Source: Carya illinoinensis (taxonomy: Eukaryota > Streptophyta > Magnoliopsida > Fagales > Juglandaceae). From it: 64,000 bases of DNA. The DNA is taken from assembly GCF_018687715.1 (NCBI RefSeq), contig NC_056753.1, positions 10,033,001 through 10,097,000 of the forward strand, given 5' to 3'. Shown in pieces: positions 1 to 11,574 of this stretch. The notes beneath the pieces were generated by a model. The model was not told the DNA's origin. It ran no database searches and saw only the letters and a list, made by a program, of their open reading frames with translations. The translations under genes and the position numbers were made by a program. Numbering within the stretch: the first letter of the stretch is position 1; each line of letters starts with the position of its first letter.

Positions 1-1071
1 ATAAACAGGCAACTCCGTCCTCCATCCATCCGACCCCCGAACTCCTCGGACTCGGTCCGGAATCAACCAACCAGCAGATAAAATAATTGAATGAGCAATA
101 TATATTTAAATCTGAAAATAGGGTTTGGAAAATACTTACAGCGCTATATGGCAATTTTAGAAAACATGAAGCGTTGCAAACAACGGAGAAAAAGCAACGT
201 CACAGTGAAAATTCACTGTGGCCGTGGGTTGTGAAAAACCCACTTTTGAACAGGGACAAACTAGGGCTTGGGATTGATAGGGAATGGTCTAGAGATGATT
301 GTGAAGCTATTGGAAGTGGTGGTTGGCCGTGGGTGGTTGTTGGCCGTGGGTGGTTGGAAGTGGTGGTTGGCCGTGGGCGGAAACAGCAGTGGGAGGCCGG
401 ATTTCCCAAAAAGGAAAGCTAGCTCGTAGGAGCTGTTCCGGTGGTTGTTGGTGGCCGAAAATAGGTGGGTTAGGACGGCAAGGGACCGGTGATGAAGTGG
501 TGAAGAAATGGTGGCCGGAGGTGGAGCGACGGCGGTGGATCGGAGCCAAACCCGTGCGGGCTTTGAAGGGCTTTTCCGGCCAAACGGCCGGCCGGATGGG
601 GGTGGGTTTTGGTGGGAAGGTGCGCCGGAGGGAGGGGAGTCGAACGGTGCTGGCGGTGAGCCGCACGGTGGCCGGACGGCGGCGGTTCGACTGGCTGAAG
701 CTTTCAGCGTGAGGGAGAGAGAAGAGAGAGAGAGACCGGGGGGGTCGACGCAGGGAGAGAGAGAGGGAAAAAAAGAAAAGAAAGAAAAAAAAAAGAAAAA
801 GAAAGGAAAAAGAAAGAAGGAAAAAGAGAAAAAGGAAAAAGGAAAAGAGGTGTAGGGAAAAAGATGAGGTCTAATCCTCATTCCGGGAAAACAACACTAA
901 ACCGCCGCAACGAGATTAAAAACTGTAAACAACTAAAAGAAATAAAACACAACATCAATTAAATAAAAAAAACAATTTTAAAATGCAAATAAATTAAAAT
1001 AAATAACTAATATATTAATTAAAATAAAAACAACCATTTCGGCGAAAATACACTCAAAAGCGGGTCATCAC
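1..1071 (-). repeat. Partial LTR, diverged copy A
   Basis: This is the 3' part (in window orientation) of an LTR of the same family as 6114-8381. The first bases match the segment starting near 7173, and the copy ends at the family terminus gggtcatcaca at 1061-1071. It is more diverged than the next copy and about 140 bp shorter over the matching interval. Like the other copies it contains a purine-rich GAAAAAGAAA stretch (about 765-860). ORFs read across it are low-complexity LTR sequence and not genes. The start lies outside the window. Confidence 0.75.
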
Positions 1072-2227
1072 ACCGAACTCCTCGGACTCAGTTCGGAATC
1101 AGCCAACCAACAGATAAATAATTATTGAATGAGTAAAATATATTTAAATCTGAAAGTAGGGTTTGGAAAATATTTATAGCGCTATATGGTATTTTAAGAA
1201 AACACGCGGCATTGCAAACGGCGGAAGGAAAGCAACGTAACAGTGCAAATTTCACTGTGGCCGTGGGTTGTAAAATACCCACTTTTGAACGGGGACAAAC
1301 CAAGGCTCGGGATTGATAGGGAATGGCCTTGAGATATTTATGAAGCTAAGGGAAATGAGTTTTGGCCGTGGGTGGTGGTGGAAATGGCGGTCGAAGGCCA
1401 AAAATCGGCTGAACGGAGTTGACCTCGTGGGAGCTCGAGGCCGGAAATGGGTGGTTTAGGTCGGCAAGAGGTAGGGAAAGAAGCTGTGAAAAGATGGTGG
1501 CCGGAGGTGGTGCGATGGTGCCGGAAACAGTGAAAAATCGTATGGCTTGGAGGAGCTCGTGGCCGCTAACGGTGGCTCGAATGGAGGTGAAACTTGGTAG
1601 GGATGTTCACCGGTGAGAGGGGAAGAAAACTGGGTGGGTGGTGTAGGCCACGCCGCTGGCGAGCGGCGGTTCTAGGCTGCGAGAACAACCGGCGATAGGG
1701 GCAAAAACAAAGCAGGTGCAGTGACTTCCGGCGGCTCTCGAAAGCTAACAGCTGGTCCGATGGCTCTAAAAATTGGTGGGAATGATCTCTGGTAGAAGGG
1801 GAAGAGAATGGTGGTGGCGGTGCACTAAACGGTGGCCGGACGGCGGAGAACTGGGCTGACAAACAGGCGGCGACGAAAGGAGAAAAAGGGGCTGCTGTGC
1901 GTAGGCGGGAGAGGAAGAAGAAGAAAGAAAAAGAAAAGGAAGAAAAAGAAGGAAAAAGAAAGAAAAAGAAAAAAAAAGAAAAAGAAAGAAAAGAAAAGAA
2001 AAGAAAAGATAAGGGAAAATAAATGAGGTCCAGTCCTCACTCCGGAAACCAAAACAGATCCGCCGAAAACGATATTAAAAACCGTAAAACGACTAAAATA
2101 AATTAAACACAACATCAAATAAATTAAAACCAATTAAAATACATTAATTTAAAATAAATAAAATAATATATTAATTAAATTAAAAACAACCATTCAGTGA
2201 AAATACACGTAAAAGCGGGTCATCACA
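1072..2227 (-). repeat. Truncated left LTR of the gag-only gypsy-type element (3' LTR)
   Basis: This copy aligns closely with about 7211-8381 and ends at catcaca (2221-2227), next to a polypurine tract. The element reads on the minus strand, so this is its 3' LTR, beginning TGTGATGACCCGC on that strand. Its other end is missing: the copy starts abruptly at 1072 with ccgaactcctcggactcag, immediately after the terminus of copy A. A purine-rich tract lies at about 1915-2030. The lost end means no target-site duplication can be checked for the element. Confidence 0.8.
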
Positions 2228-2239
2228 TCCTCCCCCCTT
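2228..2239 (-). other. Polypurine tract of the gypsy-type element
   Basis: Read on the minus strand this is AAGGGGGGAGGA, directly next to the LTR start TGTGATG. The bases before it on that strand read ATTTCGAGGACGAAATTT. That arrangement is common at the end of pol and before the 3' LTR in plant Ty3/gypsy elements. It fixes the minus-strand orientation and serves as the plus-strand DNA primer site during reverse transcription. Confidence 0.8.
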
Positions 2240-4840
2240 AAAAACAAATTTCGTCCTCGAAATTTGCAAGATCAACCATCAACGCCAAAAATATACAAGA
2301 TACAACTCTGAACCTAATTGAGAGATACATATCATCGACAACTCCCAACAAATCCAAAGGTTATTATCTTCACACCATAAATTGCTAATATCGGCAACGT
2401 CTCTGCTTTTCCTTCCGAATTTTCATCCTATTCCAACTTTGGTAACCTAATAGCCACTTCCTAAAATTAACCATCAATAAATAAAATTTGCACGACCAAA
2501 AGATTAATCTCACATTAAAACTCCGAATCACTACTAATTCCTCAAATCGATACAAAATTTGAACTTCTAAAAATCTCCAAAAGTCATGCTTTCGTGCGCA
2601 CTCTGATAACTCACCAACATACATAAAGGCTATATCCTCAAAAATTATTATCATGAAGAACAAGCTCAATCCACACCTAATCACAAGAAAACTTTTACCA
2701 CATTTCCATAGAAAATCATATACTTTCAGAAATCACAAATCTCCACTCATTCCTCAGTTGGCCATTGCTGCCCTAACGAAAACCAACATTCCGCAAAAAT
2801 ACATCCAATGATTGATAACAAAAACCAGTACGAATCAACCTCCAGGCCCCAATTTGCATAACATCATCCCAAAATACACCTGTCTCTTCTAAAGATAAGG
2901 AACATCTCCAAAAGGCCCAAGTCCTTCCCGGCCAACCAACGAGAGCACTTATAACTTCTATCCGATATCCTGTACTTCAAACTCATTACCTATATTTTGA
3001 ATAACATATAATCTTGCAATAACTCACTCACTATAAACTACCACTGACTTCACCTAGACATAATCAAAACGCTCTTGGTAACTCACCCACTTACTTGTAC
3101 TCTCAAAAACTCTAGTTTTGGCACAACTAATTCCTTCAATAGCACTTCACAAAAAAAACATCTCAAGACAGGTCATACTGTTTAAATCTTCAATCCATCA
3201 AAAACTATTAAACAACATTCAAGGATCCTACTGCTTTATTACTTCATACATATGATCATGCTACCCACCTTTGATGCATAAGTTTCAACTTCGAAGATTT
3301 ATCACTTGATACACCCCACATGGTGACCTAACGATCTCCTTTCAAGTTAAATAACCATATCCCCAATTCTCCCAACTGGATACTTGATCTCCAAATAAAA
3401 GTATAGCCTCACCAATATAAATTCATATGACTTCAAGTTGCAATTAATTTTCAAGATAAACACAACAGTCGTTTCAAACCATCATCCCAATGGGTAACCC
3501 GCTTCGACTGCACATTCCGTTCAATTTACCAAACAACTCAAAGCCAAAATCTCTTGAATTTAATATTACCACACAGATTCCTCTTCAACTCCTGCCAAGC
3601 CAAAAATAGATGAGACTAGGACCAGCACTCTCCAACATCCATACGCACGTACCATTACTACTCACCGATCTCATGCACTCTTAGCCAACACCAAAAATCA
3701 TTCAAACGTACAAGTGATCCATTATCACATTTCCATCACCTAGACTTATATCCTCAACTCAACAAGAATCGTTCCTGAATCTACTAAACTTATATCCTTA
3801 AATCAGCAACTAGTCATTGCTTAAAGTTTGGTACCGAAAATGACCTTAAACTTGCTAAGAATCCATTCCCAAAAGTCTACGGATCGTATAGCCTCAAATT
3901 CAATCGTATTCAACACCAACACAAAATCTACTATTTCCAACACCCTGATGGACCTATATCTTTCGAATCGATAGAATCATTTCCTAAAATCTGCCACTAC
4001 AACCTCGGGTTAATAGTAAATATTTTTCTAAACTAGCTCGATATATTCAATCCTCAAAGAAAAACACGAACTAGATCATTACCTCCAATTCTCAAAGGAA
4101 TCTACTCTAGAAAAATTTTCATATTAATAACTCAACTCTAATCAACCTCATTTTAATGGTTACAAACTAATTACTCACTAGAGTAGATTAAGCTATAGCA
4201 CTAAGTCTGTAAAACTAAGAACTCAATTCCAATTATAAATCAGTCCTTCAATTCTGCAATTCTAAAACCTTAAATCAAACAAGAATCATCTTCCGGAATC
4301 TCTAAGATCAAAGAACTTACATCCCATAATAGAAAAAAGAAATCGACTTCTCAAATCTTTCGAATTCTAAAACATTAATAGATAATAAATCTTTTTCTAA
4401 AATTCTAAAGATTGGTAGCTTTAATCCAAAACATTCACCTTAAAAGCTTGTAAAATCTAAAGCCCTATTTGCCACCAAATTACTCATCCGAATCATGAAA
4501 TCTAAAACTCGAAACTTAATTATTTCCCCCCCAAAGCTTGTCGAACCTAACACCTTAATTACTATAAACTTATTTTTCTAAAATCTATAAGGCCCCAAAC
4601 TTTAAAACTTTAACGAAATTTCATAAAATCTATCCTTGAAATTTGTTGAACTTACAATCTACTACGCTATAGACCATTTCATAAACTCCACAGAACTAAA
4701 GAATTCAATTATTCTACTTCCCTAAAAGATCACCCAGATCATGCCACTCTCTCTAAGCCTCTATAATATAAGAAAAACAAACCACACAAGGCGTTCATCA
4801 CTAAAGATTAGATTAGACCCCTACCTGCCATGACTCCAGC
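2240..4840 (-). other. Internal region of the gypsy-type element with no recognisable pol
   Basis: This is about 2.6 kb of AT-rich sequence between the polypurine tract and gag. No frame on either strand shows protease, reverse transcriptase, RNase H or integrase motifs, and open frames are short. Parts of it, for example 4540-4740, resemble 5530-5720 on the other side of gag, which suggests internal duplication of leader sequence. The element therefore appears to have lost pol, or never to have had it. Confidence 0.55.
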
Positions 4841-4854
4841 ATTCTGAATCTCCA

Positions 4855-5530
4855 TAACCTCACCTCCAACAGTACCAAGAGTCATTGCGCACATGAGCCC
4901 GAGCTAATTGCCTCTGGTTAGTTCTACCACTGTGACGAGCTCCACGGCTTTCTTGAACATGACTAGGGCACTCACGAGCAAGATGTCCCATCTGGCCGCA
5001 TTCAAAACATTGGCTACTACCCAGACGACACTCACCCTCATGAGCTCTATTACATTTGCCACAAACTGGAACTCGGCCTCCCATACGCACTCCCAAGGCT
5101 GCTTATGGTCAAGTCCCAGCCCGTTGAACAAACTTCTGAGGCGAACCCGAACTACTTCCTTCACCAGTAAAACTCCGCCTCTTTTGTCTTGAAGGGGAGC
5201 CCATATTCAGAGTATTCTCTCGCTCTACAAGAGTGACCACATCCACTAAATCCTGAAAAGTGGATATCCGGTGGCAAACTACCATCTTGCATATATCTAG
5301 TCGCAAACCTTCCTAAAAACACTCAGCCTGCATCTCCCCTGTGGCGATGAGGTGGGGAGCAAATCGCCCAAGCTCTATAAATTTTCAGGCGTACTATTCC
5401 ACGGTCATGCTCCCTTGGACTAAGCTTGAGAACTCTCTTGCTTTTTGCCGCCTCATGGAAGCAGGAAAGAAGCGATCATTAAATTCTTTCTTAAAGCGCT
5501 GCTAGGTCACAGCGGCAATAGACCCCAAAC
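4855..5530 (-). pseudogene. Ty3/gypsy-type gag, decayed, with two zinc knuckles
   Basis: Translating the minus strand from about 5530 down to 4860 gives a retrotransposon gag domain. It shows the family pattern of a phenylalanine- and arginine-rich segment (EFNDRFFPASMRRQKAREF), then SLVQGSMTVE and LGRFAPHL. Near the C-terminus come a cysteine motif (CGKCNRAHEGEC) and a classical CX2CX4HX4C knuckle (CFECGQMGHLAREC). Gag would coat and package the element RNA. The frame is interrupted by stops (for example after SMTVE, after the YA that follows it, and before EGLRLD) and by a frameshift, so no intact protein is made. No pol follows on the same strand. Confidence 0.85.
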
Positions 5531-6099
5531 CTTAAACAAAATTCCCTTAAACATATCCTTAAAGTTCGTTGAACCTACACTCTCCTATACTATAGCCCCG
5601 TTACATAAATTCCACAAAACCTTGACCTCAATCATCCTAAGCGACTTAAAGCTAATTCCTCTCCTCATTGCTACGTGAGTTCCCACCTTACAAAAATTGC
5701 CTAAACCATGACATTCCTTTCATACCTCAACATCATACAAGCAAACCACATCGCTCAAAATTCAAGCCTACTACACTAAATGTTCATGCCTAATAATAGT
5801 ATCCTCGATTATACCGCCTTCCTGCCACAACACAACCTTTGACCCCCTTTAAGAAAAACAAATAAAACCAACAACATAAAACCAAAAACCCAAACCAAAC
5901 CACATAACAACAAATCAAAAAAAAGAAACCAGCATGCAATAACACAATTAAATAAATACATACAAGCAAACAAGCTCAAACAAATAAAACAATTAAAACA
6001 TATTCAAAAGCAACTTTACTTAAAATAAATTTTAAAACACAACTTTAAAAGCATTCTGGTACTACCTACGGGACATGTGGTTTTACCTAAAGCCAAACC
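5531..6099 (-). other. Leader (5' untranslated) region of the gypsy-type element
   Basis: This AT-rich sequence lies between gag and the primer binding site. On the plus strand it is rich in CAAA and AACC runs (5860-6010). It contains a diverged copy of sequence also found at about 4540-4740. I see no coding signal. Confidence 0.5.
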
Positions 6100-6111
6100 G
6101 CTCTGATACCA
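6100..6111 (-). other. Primer binding site, initiator-Met tRNA type
   Basis: On the minus strand this reads TGGTATCAGAGC, the classical plant retrotransposon PBS complementary to the 3' end of initiator methionine tRNA. It sits two bases inside the LTR terminus at 6114. This marks 6114-8381 as the 5' LTR of a minus-strand element. Confidence 0.88.
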
Positions 6112-6113
6112 CC

Positions 6114-8381
6114 TGTGACGCCCCAAAATCCCCACGCACGGACACGGGAAAATCGAGACGTCCGGATGATGACAACCCAGATCACCACCCTAACGACGAG
6201 TGCCAGGTGTGTGTAAGAGCAACAAATGTGCAAAAAGAAATGCAGCGGATAACGAAAGTCATATAACTAAGTACCAGAATTTTTCTTAATATAATACAAG
6301 CTGTTTAAAATATACATAAATAAAATATTACATAACACAAATATAGTTTTAAAAACAGCTACAAAGCACAACTTCAACTCAAAACTCCGGCGGAGCCGCA
6401 TCCTCGGGCTCAGCCTCCTCCTCCTCATCGAACTCTGCACCAAAATCTACGGAACCAAAAATGGCGCCGCAGGTAAGTAAAATCCAAACACCACCAGATA
6501 AAAACATATAAAAGTCAAACAATATGCATGAAGTATGCCCAATGCACATGTCTCATAAACCACATCTCAAAACCTATAAAAACATATTTTTTTCCACGCA
6601 CGCCAAAAATCCCATATGGCCCAAAAACATATCATTTCCAAATATCACGCCAAAAGTCACATTTGGCCCATATCCATCTCAACCCATTATCCAATTAATC
6701 CGTATGCACCATGACCTCCCCTAGGGGTCATCCGCACACCCTAGCTCCAGTGCCACAACACAGGTTACGACCACGCATGTGACACCTAACGAGCAATGCC
6801 CAGTTCCACGCCCCGCGCATTCATAGCCAAGCATCCTCTAGCCCTCGCCAGTGAAGGGCCACGGAGTCGGTGCATAGAGCGATGCCCGCTTCCGCGCCCG
6901 GCGCATTCGTAGCCAAGCATCCCCTAGTCCCCGCTCCCGTCGTCGCCCAGCGACAACTCAGGGGACGTCACTCAGTTTATTCCGCTCCCGAGTGACTAGA
7001 GGAGCCCCACCGAGATAATATCCCATCCCGGCTTGGGGTCGTGATACACACGCACCCGAAAATCCACCTACGCCAATAAAACAGGCTTTTCTCAATTAAA
7101 TAAAAATGCATGTGCATGCACCATGTAAATGCGATATCAATGCACAAAAAATAAACAACCATCCATAAATCAATAAAACAAGCAACTCCGTCCTCCATCC
7201 ATCCGACCCCCGAACTCCTCAGACTCAGTTCGGAATCAGCCAACCAACAAATAAATAATTATTGAATGAGTAAAATATATTTAAATCTGAAATTAGGGTT
7301 TGAAAAATACTTACAGCGCTATATGGTATTTTTAGAAAACACGCGGCGTTGCAAACGGCGGAAGGAAAGCAACGTAACAGTGCAAATTTCACTGTGGCCG
7401 TGGGTTGTAAAATATCCACTTTTGAACGGGGACAAACCAAGGCTCGGGATTGATAGGGAATGGCCTTGAGATATTTATGAAGTTAAGGGAAATGAGTTTT
7501 GGCCGTGGGTGGTGGTGGAAATGGCGGTCGAAGGCCAAAAATGGGCTGAACGGAGTTGACCTCGTGGGAGCTGCTCCGGCAATGGATCGAGGCCGGAAAT
7601 GGGTGGTTTAGGTTGGCAAGAGGTAGGGGAAGAAGCTGTGAAAAGATGGTGGCCGGAGGTGGTGCGACGGCGCCGGAAACGGTGAAAAATCGTATGGCTT
7701 GGAGGAGCTCGTGGCGGCTAACGGTGGCTCGGATGGAGGTGAAACTTGGTAGGGATGTTCACCGGTGAGAGGGGAAGAAAATTGGGTGGGCGGTGTAGGC
7801 CACACCACCGGCGAGCGGCGGTTCTGGGCTGCGAAAGCAACCAGCGACAGGGGCAAAAATGAAGCAGGTGTAACGACTTCCGGCGGCTCTCGAAGGCTAA
7901 CGACTGGTCCGATGGCTCTGAAAATTGGTGAGAATGATCTCTGGTGGAAGGGGAAGAGAATGGTGGTGGCGATGAACTAAACGGTGGCCGGACGGTGGAG
8001 AACTGGGTTGACAAACAGGCGGCGACGGAAGGAGAAAAAGGGGCTGCTATGCGTAGGCGGGAGAGGAGGAAGAAGAAAGAAAAAGAAAAGGAAGAAAAAG
8101 AAGGAAAAAGAAAGAAAAAGAAAAAGGAAAAGGAAAAGAAAGAAAAGAAAAGATAAGAAAAGATAAGGAAAAAGAAATGAGGTCCAGTCCTCACTCCAAA
8201 AACTAAAACAGATCCGCCGAAAATGATATTAAAAACCGTAAAACGACTAAAATAAATTAAACACAACATCAAATAATTTAAAACCAATTAAAATACATTA
8301 ATTTAAAATAAATAAACTAATATATTAATTAAATTAAAAACAACCATTCAGTGAAAATACACGTAAAAGCGGGTCATCACA
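6114..8381 (-). repeat. Complete 2.27 kb 5' LTR of the gypsy-type element
   Basis: The plus-strand copy runs from tgtgacgcccc to gggtcatcaca, so it has TG...CA ends. Positions from about 7173 match both left-hand LTR copies. A direct repeat of about 60 bp lies inside it (about 6795-6850 and 6885-6930, both containing catagccaagcat or cgtagccaagcat). A long purine-rich stretch lies at about 8062-8180. The ORFs inside are shared by the LTR copies and are LTR sequence, not host genes. Confidence 0.85.
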
Positions 8382-9940
8382 CCTGATGACATGATTTGTC
8401 AAGCCTTCACCTTTAATTGCAATGCCACTCCAGATGTAACCTTTTAGATGGAATGGGGGCTTCTGTGCTCTTTGCTGGCACTTCTTAGAACTCTTCCCTC
8501 TTATCTCAAAAGGTTTCCATGACTAGTTGGGTAAATAGTTGTCCGTAGTTCTTCTTTGACAAGTGATCCTTTCTCACTTTGGTGGGTAACTCTCCTTCCA
8601 AGTTCACCATCCACTTAAGCTCCTCATTCTCTCTCTAGAGTAGACGACTTTTCTAGCTCGCCTGCTATGGTCGAGTTCCTCATCTCAACCTCGCTCTAGG
8701 AGATATCAGTCAGATTTATATAGAGTGATTACTTTCCCATATATTGGACTAGCTATATTCGGTGTCTCCTTCTGCTAGTTCCTAAGACTATTGGAGTGCT
8801 TCTCATGTTTATCTTGTCATGATTGGTTAGTCCCCTTTCGTGTTAGATAGGACCTTCACATTTTATGTGCCTTACTTGCTGAGATTTTCAAAATTTCACT
8901 TGATAGTCCCAACTACTATTCCCTCTAAAATGGTAGACAACGTGTTAGGGGACCGAGAATCAGGACACTCAAGGAGCTTATGGAGTCAATCCTCCAACCC
9001 TTGGATCATATTTTGGAGATCATTACGGAGCTATGTGAGCAGCTTGGTGTTTAGTTCAACAATTTATATTTTATGTCTCTACTTATGAAGTGTTGTATCC
9101 AATACATGTTTTGATTTAGACTTATTGGATGACTTTTGGAATATGTGCATATTTCTGGAAATATGTTATGTTTTGGGATTTAGCATTATGATACATTAAG
9201 TATTGCTAAAAAAAAAATCCACAGTTAATAGTACATATTATTAGATGCACAACTATCTCTCTCACGTCTGACTCTCATCTATCAGTTCTCCCTCTCTCTC
9301 GCATCTCTCTGTTCTCCCTCTCTCTCTCAAATCGCTAGCCCTGTTGTTGACCCGATTTCGTCGCTCTCTCCCTCCAATCATAAGAAAGCCCAAAAGGCCC
9401 AAAGTCTCACGCTCTTGATATGATTTTAATTTTTAATTTTTCTTGGTCCCAATTAGATTATGAAATCTAGTAATATGAATGTATCGTATATTTGAAGTTG
9501 TTCTTATATCTATTGCTTCCATTTGGTTACTTATATTTATTGTTTCCATTTTCTAGGTACTATTTGGTTTTTCTAAGGATTTTCCTAGTGTTTACGGTTC
9601 AAAAAAAGTCCTATCTAACATGAGAAAGCTTATGAACTGATCAAAATCAGTCAAAACTACGCTGGCCAATTTTGTACCCATTAGTCAGTCAGTTCAGCAG
9701 ATTTTGTACCATACAAAAATTGGTCAATTTGGTTCGGACTTTGGGATGAAACTGAACCTACTAGTTCAGTTTTCAGCCCTAAAATATCACTTGGTGCCTC
9801 AATATTCTCCATAAAATAGTGTTTAGTTTCATATTTACACTCCATACTATTCATTGATGCTCGAATTTAATGATACCTTTGCATCAACACTAATGAACTT
9901 GGATCTTGTGTGTCATCTAATGAAGAAGTAGAATCACAAC
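8382..9940. other. Intergenic sequence, no gene seen
   Basis: No coding signal, RNA gene or clear element end was found. There are CT-rich stretches (8620-8650 and 9255-9330) and an AT-rich tail. The stretch may be remnant transposon DNA between the LTR and the hAT relic. Confidence 0.4.
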
Positions 9941-9944
9941 CACA

Positions 9945-11340
9945 ACCATTTACTTCCCACCTGAGCTTAAAGACTGGCCAGTATAGTTGTAATGGCGATA
10001 TAGGGCTTCAATATCATTTTTTAAGGTTGTAATGAACTCATCAACCTTCTCAATACCAAGAATGTTCCTAATCCAAAATTCTACAATACCCAACTTATAT
10101 TGGGGATCAAGAATTGTAGCCACAAATAATAGCATGTTTATTTTTTCAATCTCCCCAATATTTATCATATTTTGACTTCATCCTCGTAGCCATACCATTT
10201 AACAACCTATCACTACTTTCACAACCCCTTTGCAAATGTTTATACAAGCCTGAAAAGCTTATTAAAGTACAAGTTAGCAGTACAATATAAACTGCCAAAA
10301 ATGCAAACAATGGTATAATTAAAAAAATTAAAAAACTTAACAAAATACCTCACACTATCCCAATCATGAAAGTCTGCCAATTTGAGCCCCCTTCTCCCTG
10401 GTGTGTTCTCAAATAATGTATGATAAAAAGGTTCAACTTCCTCTTGCAACATCTGGTAGGCTCTCTGATATTTTTCTGCTACATCCAGCATAATGTATGT
10501 CGATTTCCATCTAGTGGAAATGTCCAATCATGACATACTACCACATGGAATTTTTTATTATTCGATACACAACTTAAACTTGTCAAGCCTTTGGAGAGGG
10601 GGAAGACTTGATGTACTTGACAATAGACTCATCAACTTCCTTCAAACCCTCATTCACTATGAGACTGATAATGTATGCACAACATCTAACATGTATAAAT
10701 AGGTGGTCACAAATTTATTTTCACTGGCCACTTGATTTCTCTTCAACCATTCAATTGCGTTGTCATTGGCATTAACATCATCAACTATGATGGTAAGAAG
10801 AAATCTTCCAACTCCCTTCAAATACTTGCCCCCTTGTGATCTTGAATCCATCTATATTTCAAAATTCACTTATGTAACATCCACTCATTGTTAATGAAAT
10901 GGGTTGTGATACACATAACTCAAGTTTTGAATTGACTAAAAGAAACCCTTTGCCCACTCATAAACATATCCTTCATGTGGACCTTCTCATTTGCATGTAT
11001 TTTCAAACAATCTCACATGACAGTATACCTTGAAGGAATGAAAAATTAGGGCTCAGATTTTCAATTAAATTACCAAGAAAAATAAAAAATTCCCACTATA
11101 GTGAGACAGGGCCCTCAGCTGTTATAATGAGGGATTCATAGTTTTTTAGTAGTCATACCATCTTTGCAATCATTATTTCATAAACTTAGTTTCTTATGAT
11201 CATCAACCACTAACGACTTACTAATTTTTTACTTTACACAAATGTTCAAATGTGCAATCAAAACTTATATGCCTTGCTTCTTAGAGTCGCAACCAAAACA
11301 ATCTCCACAATGATGGCACCTTGCTTGCAAGTTATCATAA
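9945..11340 (-). pseudogene. hAT-superfamily transposase relic (BED zinc finger type)
   Basis: Reading the minus strand from 11340 down gives the order expected of a RICESLEEPER/DAYSLEEPER-like hAT transposase. First comes a BED-type finger start (ARCHHCGDCFGCDSKKQG, near 11285-11320). A segment follows resembling the family's ...CITTHFINNEWMLHK (about 10870-10920). After that come STRWKSTYIMLDVAEKY (near 10480-10520) and ILDPQYKLGIVEFW (near 10070-10120), the usual conserved core blocks. Many stops and frameshifts break it, and the RNase H-like catalytic region cannot be read continuously. It once encoded a cut-and-paste transposase and is now inactive. I did not locate terminal inverted repeats or an 8-bp duplication for it. 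Confidence 0.82.
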
Positions 11341-11574
11341 TCAGTGTCAAATTTTGTGAAACAGTCCCATGTCTACGACCTTCTCTTATTAGGTTGTGGT
11401 GGTCAACAACGCTCTACTTCTTTTGATTCATTCAGTGTAGGTCCTCAAGAAGTTACTTGCACAAAAAGTAGCTACAATCTTAGTTTTCGAGGTGGATGTC
11501 CCTACGAGTGGGGTAGGTGTAGATAGTGTAAAATCCAAGTTAGGACAATTGTCTAGAGTAGGTGCATCATTCAC

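Noticed and set aside
261..881. 206-codon minus-strand ORF
   Set aside because: It lies in an LTR copy, over the purine tract that reads as runs of F, S and L. The same kind of ORF appears in the other LTR copies (7718-8287).
7225..7440. 71-codon ORF nearly identical to one at 1088-1303
   Set aside because: The similarity is explained by LTR duplication and not by a conserved gene family.
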